Shown: positions 16,608 to 24,688, counted from the first letter of the stretch. The stretch is DNA of 64,000 bases from Actinomycetota bacterium (GCA_014360655.1 JACIXC010000003.1:62001-126000); one strand, 5' to 3'. The notes: generated by a model not told the origin, from the letters alone. Translations and numbers: made by a program.

Positions 16608-18086
16608 TCATGCCAGGAAGCCCACCTTTCTCCTCCCGCCCGCGGAGAACGCGCCGCCCTCGCACTCGTCCCGGCAGGCCCGCTCCAGGTCCCGCATGGC
16701 GACCACCGCCGAGGCCGCGTCCCCCGCCCGGGCGATGGCCCGCCTCGCGGCCGTCACCACGGCGTTCCTGATGTTCCCGCCGGCGAGCTCGTAGACCCTC
16801 GCCAGCCGGGCCACGTCCACGTCCTCGGCCAGGGGAAGGCCGGACGGCAGGTGCAGGCGCCAGATGCGCTCCCTCTCCTCCGGCCCCGGCACGCCGAAGG
16901 CGACCTTCAGGGTCAGCCGGCGCTCCAGGGCGGGGTCCAGGGCGTCCGCCCGGTTGGTGGTGAGGACCACCGGCAGGGCGTGGTCCTCCAGGCATCCCAG
17001 GATGACGTTCACCGCGCGGTTGTCGGCGACGTCGGTGGAATGGGAGACGCCGTGGCGGGCGTAGAAGAAGGAGTCGGCCTCGTCGAAGAGGAGCACGGCC
17101 TCCTCGGCGCGCGCCCGCCTGAAGACGGCGGCGGTGCGGCGCTCCTCCTCGCCGTGCCACTTGCTCACCAGGTCGGAGCCGGAGACCCAGAGCAGCTTCC
17201 TCCCGAGCTCGCGCGCCACCGCCTCCGCGGCCATGGTCTTCCCGGTGCCGGGCGGGCCGAAGAAGAGCATGGAGACCCCCCTGCCCCTGGGCGCCTGCTC
17301 CCCCAGCCCCCAGGAGCCGAAGAGGACCTCCCGGTTCCGTTCCAGGACCAGGGCCGAGCGTATCTCCTCCAGGGTCTCGGGGGGCAGGACCACCCTCTCC
17401 AGCCCCACGCGGGGCTCCAGGAGCTCTCCCAGCCCCTCCCCGTCGTCACGCCCCTCCGGGCCGGGAAGCCCCTCCCGGCGGGCGCGATCGGGTCCCGGCC
17501 GGTCCCGGCCCATGAGGGCCCGGTAGGCGCCGCCGCGGATGGCGAGCAGGTGCCCCGCGGGCGAGGGCCCGCCGCGCGTCCCCGGCTCGCGAGGGCACAG
17601 GCGCAGGATGCGCGATTGCAGGAGCTTGCAGTCGCGCGTGAAGTAGAACTCCGCCTCCAGGCGCTTGCGCGGGGAGTGGTGGTAGAGCCTGGCCAGCCTG
17701 CGCACCTCCATCCCCGCCTCCAGACCGTCGTGGTCCTCCCCGTAGAGGGTGATGCTCGCCACCGCCGTGACCATGAAGCGCTCCAGGGCGTTCAGGCGGT
17801 GGGCCCTGCAGAAGGCTTCCAGGGGGTAGCGTTGCGGGCTCTCCTTGAGCCTGGCCTCGAAGGAACTCACGGCGCGCTCCAGCCTGCGCATTTCCGCGCC
17901 GGCACCCGGGGCGGGGCTCCCGGCGCTTGCCGCGGAGGGGCCCGTTCCGCCGCGGGGACCCTCCTCCGGGGCCATGCCTTCCCGCATCCTCCAGGCGTTT
18001 TCCCTCATGCGCAGCAGCTTGTAGAAGGCCTCCATGTAGCGGAGCTGCGCGTCGATGTCCCTGCTCGCGTATTCCTTGCCGACCAT
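16608..18086 (-). CDS. AAA+ ATPase
   Basis: ATPase of 492 aa. The N-terminal half has a helical region with a Pro/Gly/Ala-rich linker and a winged-helix-like stretch (YPLEAFCRAHRLNALERFMV). The C-terminal half is a classical AAA module: Walker A GPPGTGKT, LLWVSGSDLVSKWHGEEE, Walker B VLLFDEAD, sensor 1 VLTTNRAD, a DPALERR arginine finger, and a lid with LAGGNIRNAVVTAARRAI. Similar AAA proteins remodel or unfold partners, for example in contractile-injection loci, but nothing around it indicates the partner. The ATG at 18086 has GAGGGGG nine bases upstream; the longer frame starts with a TTG and is rejected. Confidence 0.8.
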   Translation of the reverse strand: MVGKEYASRDIDAQLRYMEAFYKLLRMRENAWRMREGMAPEEGPRGGTGPSAASAGSPAPGAGAEMRRLERAVSSFEARLKESPQRYPLEAFCRAHRLNALERFMVTAVASITLYGEDHDGLEAGMEVRRLARLYHHSPRKRLEAEFYFTRDCKLLQSRILRLCPREPGTRGGPSPAGHLLAIRGGAYRALMGRDRPGPDRARREGLPGPEGRDDGEGLGELLEPRVGLERVVLPPETLEEIRSALVLERNREVLFGSWGLGEQAPRGRGVSMLFFGPPGTGKTMAAEAVARELGRKLLWVSGSDLVSKWHGEEERRTAAVFRRARAEEAVLLFDEADSFFYARHGVSHSTDVADNRAVNVILGCLEDHALPVVLTTNRADALDPALERRLTLKVAFGVPGPEERERIWRLHLPSGLPLAEDVDVARLARVYELAGGNIRNAVVTAARRAIARAGDAASAVVAMRDLERACRDECEGGAFSAGGRRKVGFLA

Positions 18087-18205
18087 GACGCTCACCCCCT
18101 CGACATCCTTTGCGTGTATGCCTCTTGCAGGCTCCTGCCCCTCGGGCAAGTGTTTTAATGTAGCACGGGGGGTGACAATTCCGTTTCAGTGGCATGGCTT
18201 GGTTT

Positions 18206-18317
18206 TAGCCAATCTCCTGAACGGAGATTTTTATTTTTCTACCCAGTATCCATGCGGGTTCTGGCGAAGGAACTGAAATCGTTTCAATCTCCTGAACGGA
18301 GATTTTTCCTTTTCTAC
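18206..18317 (-). CRISPR. Minimal CRISPR relic: two 37-bp repeats and one 38-bp spacer
   Basis: Repeats at 18206-18242 and 18281-18317 flank a 38-base spacer (18243-18280). Read on the minus strand the intact repeat begins GTAGAAAAGGAAAAATCTCC, contains a short palindrome (ATCTCC/GGAGAT) and ends in GGAGATTGAAAC, the ATTGAAAC end typical of type I and III repeats. The second repeat in that direction (18242-18206) matches until its last bases, which are changed. Degeneration of the terminal repeat's 3' end is normal at the leader-distal end of an array. No cas gene is in the window. Two repeats are the minimum, so it remains a candidate. Confidence 0.65.
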
Positions 18318-18481
18318 AGGTGCTGCGATACCTGGAGGAATATAAGAAATGCGCTGGACCGCATGCACCTAGGGACCTTCTCCGGTCCGGACGGCTCCTG
18401 AAGCAGAGTGCAGAGACCATCCCGCTCAGAGGCGCATCTTTTCTGCCCTGGATATCCCCGAGCCGCTCCTGATCACCGAAA

Positions 18482-19149
18482 TCATCCCGAAAAAAGCCAG
18501 GAAGCAGCCCGCCTAGTTACACGCCCATTTTGGCTGAAATCCCACAATCCCATTGTAAATACGTTTTCCGGGATTCGCTCATCTAGTAACTGTCGAACTT
18601 CGGACAGCCTGCCTACGCTCTTGAGCATGCCCACGTAGAAGGTGTTCTTGCTGGGCAGATAGCCTGGATACAGCATCACTATGTGAAACTCGGCGAATTC
18701 CGGGTTGTGCTTCTCAAGCAGGCGTATCTGCTCCTCGGTCAAGTTGAAACCCTTGCCTGCAGATCTCTTCTCCAGCTTGAGCATCCTCTCGTACCTCGTC
18801 CCCAAGTCGTGCCGCATCCAGATGTCGCGCACCTTTGTGGCTTCCAGGACCACGCTCCGCATAATCATCTCGTCCCTTACCGTCATCTGTCCTCAGGAGG
18901 GATGCTCGATGGTGAGGTCTATGACCTTGGCCTCGATTTCTTCCGCTACCTTGTGGGAAAGGACGCGGGGATGGGAGGCCGGTCCAGGAGCGCTTCTAAC
19001 CCCCCGGGTTGGAAGGCTCTCTTGATCTTGTAGAACTGGGATCTGGAATATCCCATGATCTTGCAGGCCTTACTCACGCTCACCAGTTCTTCCGCCAGCT
19101 GTAGCTTGTACAATTTCCCCTGTGCTGTCTTTTCTTTAGCAGTCATCAC
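18482..19149 (-). pseudogene. IS481-like transposase, broken
   Basis: The N-terminal helix-turn-helix (LVSVSKACKIMGYSRSQFYK, then LLDRPPIPASFPT) is intact from 19149. A frameshift near 18960 moves to KVAEEIEAKVIDLTIEHPS, where a TGA replaces the expected Trp codon of PSWGQ. The frame resumes as VRDIWMRHDLGTRYERMLKL, with NTFYVGMLKSVGR near the start of the DDE domain. Downstream the match is lost. This is a dead IS481/ISL-type element with a nonsense mutation, a frameshift and a truncated catalytic domain. Confidence 0.7.
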
Positions 19150-19245
19150 GGTTTCCTTTCAGCACGTTTGACGGTTCTTGCATCCTGTCAATTGTACCCA
19201 AAGTGACGGGGTGACCGCTTTGCTTATCAAAGAGAGTTAATGTCC

Positions 19246-19308
19246 GTTAAGCTATTAACTAGTATGATTCAGTGGCTCATCCACTCCTAAGACGAGTTAA
19301 GCTATAAT
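19246..19308 (+). promoter_or_regulatory. Probable promoter region of the AIPR gene
   Basis: AT-rich segment with a TATAAT box at 19303-19308. A 10-base direct repeat GTTAAGCTAT occurs at 19246-19255 and 19296-19305, the second copy overlapping the -10 box, as an operator could. No clear -35 box. The gene starts 73 bases downstream, after AAGGAG and a GGGGG stretch. Confidence 0.4.
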
Positions 19309-19380
19309 ATGGCTATACCGAATAACATGCAGTCATTGCAATGAAAGATAGTATAGGCCTAAGGAGTCAAGGGGGTAATC

Positions 19381-21084
19381 ATGGAGACGCCAAAAGCTGA
19401 CTTTAGAAGACGGCTAGAAGAAACCATGAAGGAGTACTCATATTCAGGAATCGAATCTGCCTTTGTAACATGGTTTGTAGATAACGCATATGCAGCTCCA
19501 AAGGACAAAAAAATAATCACGGGAGTACATTCAAACGACGGCGGTATAGACGCGGTAGTTTTCGAAGGTGATTATACCTATGTGATTCAAGGTGCATATA
19601 CAGAAGCATTCTTTAAGAGTAAGAAAGCTCCCGCGCTGAGCCCAAGCAAGTATACAAGCCTCAACGAAGTAAGGAGAAATTTCACTAGCGATCATGCGTT
19701 TAACAGTTACTTGGATACCGTCGCAAGACCACTTCATATTCCTTATAGAAAAATACGTAAGAATATGAGTAAGGATCCCAATTCCGTCATCTGGTTAATC
19801 ACCACATTAAATAGTAGGTCTCCTGCAGGGGAAAAGAGACTTAGAGACATAGATCCTACCAACTTCAAGTATGGAGTGGATAATCTAATGCTTTTTCAGC
19901 TGGCAGAAATTGACGCAACCCCCATGCCACTACCGATGAAGCTAACATTCAAAGAGAATCCAATTACCATAGATGACCGAGTAAAGGGCTTGAAATCCTA
20001 CGTTTTACAGGCCAGAGTCGTGGATTTCATTTCATACATTGAAGATGAGCAGGGTCTTCGTTGTCTAGCGAGAAATGTCAGGACAGAATTGCCGGACAAA
20101 GCTGCAAAACAGATTAGCGAGGGCATCAAAAATACATACGAACAAAACCCCGCGGACTTCTGGTACAGCCACAATGGTATTACAATGATTTGTACCAAGG
20201 CTGTATCAACCGGCAAACAAATGAGAATAGAAAACCCATTCATAATAAACGGGGCACAGACATTATTAGCCCTACGCAATTCAACGAAGCGAAATGATAG
20301 TGCATTTGTGCTCACCCGAATAATTGAAGTTCCCCCAGAGGTGGGACTCGCTGATAATTTCGTAAACGATATTATATGCCGCACAAACCAACAAAACCGC
20401 ATGTACTTATATGATTTAAGAGCGAATGATCGATTCCAAATTAAACTTGCACGCTATTTCCTCGATAAAAAAGTTCACTATGAGAGGAAAAGGGGAGAAT
20501 GGGCTTTAATAAAGCAACCAATGCGCGGCCGAGGCTATAAGAACCTAACGATCAAGCGTCTTGCTCAAATACGCGTGTGTTGCCTGGATAAAGAGGGAGG
20601 GGTGGAGGCGTCAAAGAAGACCATCGAAGATCTATTTAGAGATGAACGCTATAATGAGTTGTTTGGTGCTCCCTTTGAAGAGATATATTTCCAATATCGG
20701 ATTTACGAATTGCTACAGACAACGCTAAAGAATCCTATTAAGGGCAGCAGAACAGTGAGCAGAGAGCGCAGCCATGCAATGCTTTCTTGTCTAATGCTAC
20801 TCTGGGCATGTGTGGAAAATGACCAGAATATTCATAAATGGTATGATGCGGTTCTAAACAAACCTAGCAGACTTGATTGGGATCCAAAAAATCCCTTAGT
20901 AAAAACGATTGAAGATATGTTCAATGCGGTATGGAACAGGTGGATTCAGCTAGCTAGTAAAGATCCTAATCTAAGCGCAAACAACTTCTTCAAGAGCAAA
21001 GAACACAATCGTGAATTGCTTAAAGAATTCCAACGTAAATATCAGAAGAGAGTTAGGCAGGGATTTCAGAAAGCATTAAAGTAG
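19381..21084 (+). CDS. AIPR family protein (abortive infection phage resistance)
   Basis: Defence-type protein of 567 aa. The C-terminal two thirds match the AIPR family: FWYSHNGITMIC at 260-271, ENPFIINGAQTLLAL, and TNQQNRMYLYDLRAND. The N-terminal 80 residues look like the restriction-endonuclease-type fold seen in this family (SNDGGIDAVVFEGDYTYVIQ at 51-70). In most relatives that strand reads Q-x-K-Y, whereas here it is Q70-G-A72-Y, so the expected lysine is missing. GC content is far below the chromosome average, pointing to transfer. It is flanked by IS remnants. AIPR genes are known from phage-defence loci; the mechanism is inferred. Confidence 0.8.
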   Translation: METPKADFRRRLEETMKEYSYSGIESAFVTWFVDNAYAAPKDKKIITGVHSNDGGIDAVVFEGDYTYVIQGAYTEAFFKSKKAPALSPSKYTSLNEVRRNFTSDHAFNSYLDTVARPLHIPYRKIRKNMSKDPNSVIWLITTLNSRSPAGEKRLRDIDPTNFKYGVDNLMLFQLAEIDATPMPLPMKLTFKENPITIDDRVKGLKSYVLQARVVDFISYIEDEQGLRCLARNVRTELPDKAAKQISEGIKNTYEQNPADFWYSHNGITMICTKAVSTGKQMRIENPFIINGAQTLLALRNSTKRNDSAFVLTRIIEVPPEVGLADNFVNDIICRTNQQNRMYLYDLRANDRFQIKLARYFLDKKVHYERKRGEWALIKQPMRGRGYKNLTIKRLAQIRVCCLDKEGGVEASKKTIEDLFRDERYNELFGAPFEEIYFQYRIYELLQTTLKNPIKGSRTVSRERSHAMLSCLMLLWACVENDQNIHKWYDAVLNKPSRLDWDPKNPLVKTIEDMFNAVWNRWIQLASKDPNLSANNFFKSKEHNRELLKEFQRKYQKRVRQGFQKALK

Positions 21085-21125
21085 CTATAGTAATTTTAAA
21101 CTGCGCGCAAGATCAGTAGCGGCGC

Positions 21126-21487
21126 TTAGTTAGTTAATGTGATAACGGTGAGGGCTTTTTGGAATCTTAACTCATCCTGAACAGTTACTTTTCTAAACTC
21201 CCGGGCAGGAGGGCATTTTTCACCCTCGGAAAAGGGCCGTGGCATTTGGATCGGCTCTCTTGCCGCCGGCGGCATCGCCACCCTGCAGGCCTTGAATGCC
21301 TGGCCGGCACAACCTTGCAATGGGCTTCTCAGGATACAGGTCTTCCCATCCTGCTCCACCTCCACCTTGTAGAGGGCCTCGAGATACCGCTTCATCTCTT
21401 ACCACTCGAACGCGCCCTCGGTCCTTGTCTTGAGCTCGTGCATGAGGAGGAGGGGCAGAAAGGAACAGAAGACGTGGCGCAAGATGT
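21126..21487 (-). pseudogene. IS1634-like (IS4-type) transposase C-terminal fragment
   Basis: On the minus strand YILRHVFCSFLPLLLMHELK, a stop after FEW, and then MKRYLEALYKVEVEQDGKTC with LQGCAGQAFKA correspond to the tail of IS1634-type transposases (RGHVFCSFLALVL followed by an EVEQDGK segment). The catalytic part is absent and an in-frame TAA interrupts the piece. Confidence 0.5.
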
Positions 21488-21504
21488 AGGATTCGGATTT
21501 ATGG

Positions 21505-21826
21505 ATAGCGTCAAGAAATTCGTGTCCGCCACCTAGCCTTCCTCCTCCAACCTCAATTTTGCAAAACCCCGGAGCCTCCTCTACTGAAGTCTTTCGTTCT
21601 TGTTCTTGAGGATAAGATGGAGAACGGAAAGAAGGCTCTCCTCCGAGGAGAAGCCTCGATGGTCTTGGTTCGCCTCTTCACCTTTTTGCCCGCTTTCTCC
21701 AGCTAGTTGGTGGTGTAGATATTCCTTGTGTTCACACCGCAGGAGAACACGGAAAGGACGAGGTTGCCCAGATCTACGGAAGCCCTCCTCATGCCCGGCA
21801 GTATGGCGGGGTAGAACTTTCAGCAT
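21505..21826 (-). mobile_element. IS256-family transposase remnant with one terminal inverted repeat
   Basis: The left end carries the terminal repeat ATAGCGTCAAGAAATTCGTG at 21505-21524, the same as in the element at 23716. Minus-strand frames give FYPAILPGMRRASVDLGNLV, then NIYTTN, a stop, KAGKKVKRRTKTIEA and SSEESLLSVLHLIL across frameshifts, the C-terminal third of an IS256 transposase. It keeps more of the gene than the other two copies, so it comes from a different parental or deletion form. Confidence 0.6.
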
Positions 21827-21945
21827 CGGTGATAAAAGTACAGAGATCAGCGAAATTAAAAGTCACCTTGGGAAGAGAGAGTCTCCCCGATTGTCATCGG
21901 CTACAACCCGGCAAGGGGTGTCCAATCACTACCAGGGAGGTACCG

Positions 21946-22110
21946 ATGATCAGCAAGGATGACTATATGGAAATCAAAGCACAACATGAGGGAGATGCCT
22001 ACAAGAAGTACCTCGCGCACAAGCTGGGAGTGCACCCCAGAACGATGACCAGGGTGCTTAAGTGGGGCGGCCCGCCGACGAGGAAGAGGCCAGACCGATT
22101 TTCGGAGCCC
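21946..22110 (+). pseudogene. IS21 family transposase (IstA) N-terminal fragment
   Basis: From an ATG with GGGAGG upstream the frame encodes MISKDDYMEIKAQHEG, AHKLGVHPRTMTRVL and PPTRKRPDR, the helix-turn-helix start of IstA-type transposases. After about 50 residues it runs into unrelated sequence belonging to an IS256-type fragment. The catalytic domain and istB are absent. Confidence 0.55.
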
Positions 22111-22434
22111 CCAATAAAAAGGAAGCCTTAAGGCGCTTCAATGCCCGGAGAAAGAAGTGGATCAAGGAGGAGGAACGGGCAGTGCGCTGCCTGGAGAAAG
22201 GACTCTACAGCTTCCTGCACTTCTATGATTTCCCCGAGGAGATGCGGAGGAAGATACGGACCACCAACATCCTAGAAAAGGCCATCCGGGAGGCGAGGAG
22301 AAGGGACTAGCCCCATGGGGCTATTCCCCAACGCCGACTCGGCCAACCGCATCTTCTACGGGTTCACTGACTATATGAACGAGAACTGGAGGGGAAGTCA
22401 CCTCAAGCAAATTTCAGCAGAATCTTTGACATGA
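22086..22434 (+). pseudogene. IS256-type transposase C-terminal fragment (second lineage)
   Basis: One frame (to 22310) gives KKEALRRFNARRKKW, FLHFYDFPEEMRRKIRTTN and ILEKAIREARRR. The sequence continues in another frame as MGLFPNADSANRIFYG and YMNENWRGSHLKQI. Together these match the Mutator-type transposase C-terminus (FYDFP...RTTN.IE...R.R, G.FPN..S). It differs from the IYTTNQLER copies nearby, so a separate IS was the source. The N-terminal and DDE parts are missing. Confidence 0.65.
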
Positions 22435-22718
22435 CCCACCTGTTAACCCGGATAATACAGGAGGTTGCTACTTTATATATAATATTTATAAGGGTTAAGC
22501 CGAAACTAGCTGGCACATGTGATTAATAATAAGGGTTAAAGCTGCATAAGAGCCGTGTGATAAGCACATAGTGGCATTCTCACACAAGGACGAGATTAAA
22601 GTTAATGAAGGCAGCTATTTTGAGAAATCATGGGCAGTACAAACATTGTCAATCATCAGATAGAGGCGTTAAGCGTATTGATCAATAAGGCGAATAGATC
22701 CCGAGCAAGGAGATAAAA
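22435..22718 (+). promoter_or_regulatory. AT-rich upstream region of the HNH-HIT gene
   Basis: AT-rich region with an 11-base direct repeat ATAAGGGTTAA at 22488-22498 and 22529-22539. A TATAAT sits at 22476-22481 inside TTTATATATAATATTTATA. These are plausible promoter and operator elements. No other gene is visible. Confidence 0.35.
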
Positions 22719-23684
22719 ATGACATACGATGAGCTGATCGACTTTCTGGAGAACCGCATGAGAATGAGCCACATTTACCAGCCTCTTTTGATAAAGAGTT
22801 TGATTGATTCCGGGGGTGCAGCGACAATCCGACAACTGGCCCAAGCCTTTCTGGCTCAAGATGAGAGCCAGATTATATTCTATGAAAAACGCATAAAACA
22901 GATGCCCCTAAAGGTTCTGAAAAACCACAAAGTAATAGTACAAGACGGCGAACTCGTAACTTTGAATACGGAGCGCTTAAATTTCCAGCAGAGATTAACC
23001 GTAAAGATGATATGTGAACAAAAAATGCAGGAGTTTTTAGGGAAAAAGGGCCTGTCCCTCTGGGATTATCGCCTAGGCGAAACGGAGCCAATTCCAGACA
23101 GCCTGCGCTATCAAGCCCTTAAAGCATCGGGCGGAAGATGCGCTTTATGTGGCGCTACCAAGAATGAGGCGCCGCTTGAAATAGACCACATCATTCCGCG
23201 TTCAAGAGGTGGGAAAAATGAGCTCGCCAACTTGCAGGTCCTCTGCTCGAAATGCAACAGGGCAAAGAGCAACAAAGACCGCACGGATTTCAGAAAGTCA
23301 TGCGATTCTAACCCAGAACCTGGATGCCCGTTTTGCTCACCACGTGAAATATTTGAAGAATATGGGAACGTGTATGCAATCAGAGATAAGCACCCGGTCA
23401 CTGCTGGGCACATGCTCATTATCCCCTATCGTCATATACCGGATTACTTTTCAATGAATGCGCGCGAAAAATCTGATTCGGATCGCCTGATTGTCTATCT
23501 GCGCAACAAGGCCATGACGGATGATCCATCGATTATGGGCTTCAATATCGGCACAAACTGCGGCATTGCAGCAGGGCAAACGATCTTCCATGCCCATCTT
23601 CATCTTATCCCACGCAGAAATGGAGATACGCCTAAGCCGCGAGGGGGGGTTAGGGGAGTAATTCCTTCAAGAATGTCATATTAA
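22719..23684 (+). CDS. HNH nuclease-HIT domain fusion protein
   Basis: Protein of 321 aa in three parts. Residues 1-130 are a helical, winged-helix-like region with no named family. Residues 138-186 are an HNH endonuclease motif: C141-x2-C144, EIDHIIPRSRGGKNE (Asp156, His157) and LQVLCSKCNRAKSNK (C176-x2-C179, Asn180). Residues 203-321 are a HIT nucleotide-hydrolase domain starting CPFC, with HPVTAGHMLIIPYRH and the catalytic triad motif HAHLHLI (His291, 293, 295). AAGGAG lies six bases before the ATG. GC is low and the gene sits between IS remnants near AIPR. A role in defence is inferred from context, not shown. Confidence 0.85.
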   Translation: MTYDELIDFLENRMRMSHIYQPLLIKSLIDSGGAATIRQLAQAFLAQDESQIIFYEKRIKQMPLKVLKNHKVIVQDGELVTLNTERLNFQQRLTVKMICEQKMQEFLGKKGLSLWDYRLGETEPIPDSLRYQALKASGGRCALCGATKNEAPLEIDHIIPRSRGGKNELANLQVLCSKCNRAKSNKDRTDFRKSCDSNPEPGCPFCSPREIFEEYGNVYAIRDKHPVTAGHMLIIPYRHIPDYFSMNAREKSDSDRLIVYLRNKAMTDDPSIMGFNIGTNCGIAAGQTIFHAHLHLIPRRNGDTPKPRGGVRGVIPSRMSY

Positions 23685-23715
23685 CAAATGGGATTCTCGC
23701 TTTCCCTACTATCGG

Positions 23716-24000
23716 ATAGCGTCAAGGAATTTGTGTCCATTGCTCTAGCCTTCCTCTGACGACACCAAATTGTTGAAACCCCGGAACCGTCTCTGTTGCA
23801 GCTTTTCGTTCTCAAATTTGAGTATGAGATAGAGCACGGATACGAGGCTCTCCTCCGAGGAGAAGCCTCGATGGTCTTGGTTCGCCTCTTCACCTTTTTT
23901 ACCCGCCCTCTCCAGCTGGTTGGTGGTGTAGATATAGGGACGCACCTGCTCCGAGTACTTGAGGAAGGTTAGGTCTCTGGAGCAAATTTCTTGACGCTAT
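23716..24000 (-). mobile_element. MITE-like 285-bp derivative of an IS256 element
   Basis: Both ends carry inverted repeats of about 23 bases (ATAGCGTCAAGGAATTTGTG at 23716; ATAGCGTCAAGAAATTTGCT read inwards from 24000). Between them, on the minus strand, lie FLKYSEQVRPYIYTTNQLER, GEEANQDHRGF after a frameshift, and SSEESLVSVLYLILKFENEK, the last 90 or so residues of an IS256-type transposase. No target duplication was evident at the ends. The same end-to-coding junction occurs at 15676, so this shortened form was itself copied. Confidence 0.65.
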
Positions 24001-24084
24001 TGAAGGGTCGGAAGAAGACTTGTTTAAGCGATAAAGCAACAGGGAAAGTATTTGAGGAAGCACACAACGACCGGGAGGTTAGGA

Positions 24085-24291
24085 ATGGCTACTTATGCGG
24101 AAATCGAAGCCTGGGTGAAGGAAAACTACGGCTGGAAGCCCAAAGGGTGCTGGATTGCGCACTGCAAAGAGCTGAACGGCTTGCCGCTTCGTCAATCACC
24201 CAGGCGAAAGGGAGCGCGGATGGTGCCTTGCCCGGAGAACAGGAGGTCAGCCATAGAGGCAGCATTTCGCCATTTTGGTATGATCGATTGA
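24085..24291 (+). CDS. Small conserved-looking hypothetical protein (68 aa)
   Basis: From an ATG with GGGAGG six bases upstream the frame encodes MATYAEIEAWVKENYGWKPK, CWIAHCKELNGLPLR, RKGARMVPCPENRR and AAFRHFGMID. The balanced amino-acid use, the good ribosome site and two Cys-containing conserved-looking blocks support a real gene. It has no signal or membrane segment. I recall similar short proteins beside mobile or defence genes but cannot name a function. It sits between the MITE and tRNA-Ser. Confidence 0.55.
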   Translation: MATYAEIEAWVKENYGWKPKGCWIAHCKELNGLPLRQSPRRKGARMVPCPENRRSAIEAAFRHFGMID

Positions 24292-24600
24292 TCGCAAGCA
24301 AAGCATACGGAAATAAGTTCTTCGATATCAGCTGAATACGTTCCTCGATGGTCTTCAATAACTTTCTCTTGTATTTGACTATGACAGATAGCGGTGGACG
24401 TTCTAACCGAGTCTTTTCATGCAAGTGCTTTCCTGGTTTGCTTTTTCTTCCCAGGAAAACATAGGGTATCCATCATGTTTTCGAGCCCGGCCAATTTCCA
24501 TAAAGGGCATAAAACTGGCACGGAAGAGAAACCGGCAGAGCCGGCGTTTTTTCGGAAGGGTTGGGTTTAACGTAAAACCCAGTTCAAGGCGCACATTATG
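24292..24600. other. Low-GC intergenic region next to tRNA-Ser
   Basis: No gene seen apart from the tRNA terminator. Composition is intermediate, and the change to host-like GC content occurs at the tRNA. Confidence 0.4.
24522..24550 (-). terminator. Probable terminator of tRNA-Ser
   Basis: On the minus strand, about 57 bases after the tRNA 3' end, a CCGGC-TCT-GCCGG hairpin is followed by TTTCTCTT. This fits a factor-independent terminator for the leftward tRNA transcript. Confidence 0.5.
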
Positions 24601-24688
24601 TGGCGGAGGGGGCGGGATTCGAACCCGCGAGCCGTTGCCGGCCAATGGTTTTCAAGACCATCGCAATCGTCCGCTCTGCCACCCCTCC
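24601..24688 (-). tRNA. tRNA-Ser (UGA), CCA encoded
   Basis: Read on the minus strand, GGAGGGG pairs with CCCCTCC in the acceptor stem. The anticodon loop CTTGAAA contains UGA (complement at 24652-24654), followed by a long variable arm typical of class II serine tRNA and a T-arm with GGTTCGAATCC. Discriminator G and the CCA end are encoded (24601-24604). seryl-tRNA synthetase lies 1.3 kb away on the same strand. The 3' end faces the low-GC accessory region, a common integration arrangement. Confidence 0.95.

Noticed and set aside
22062-22310. A standalone small protein with FYDFPEEMRRKIRTTN
   Set aside because: It is the C-terminal piece of an IS256-type transposase that continues in another frame, so it is treated as a pseudogene.
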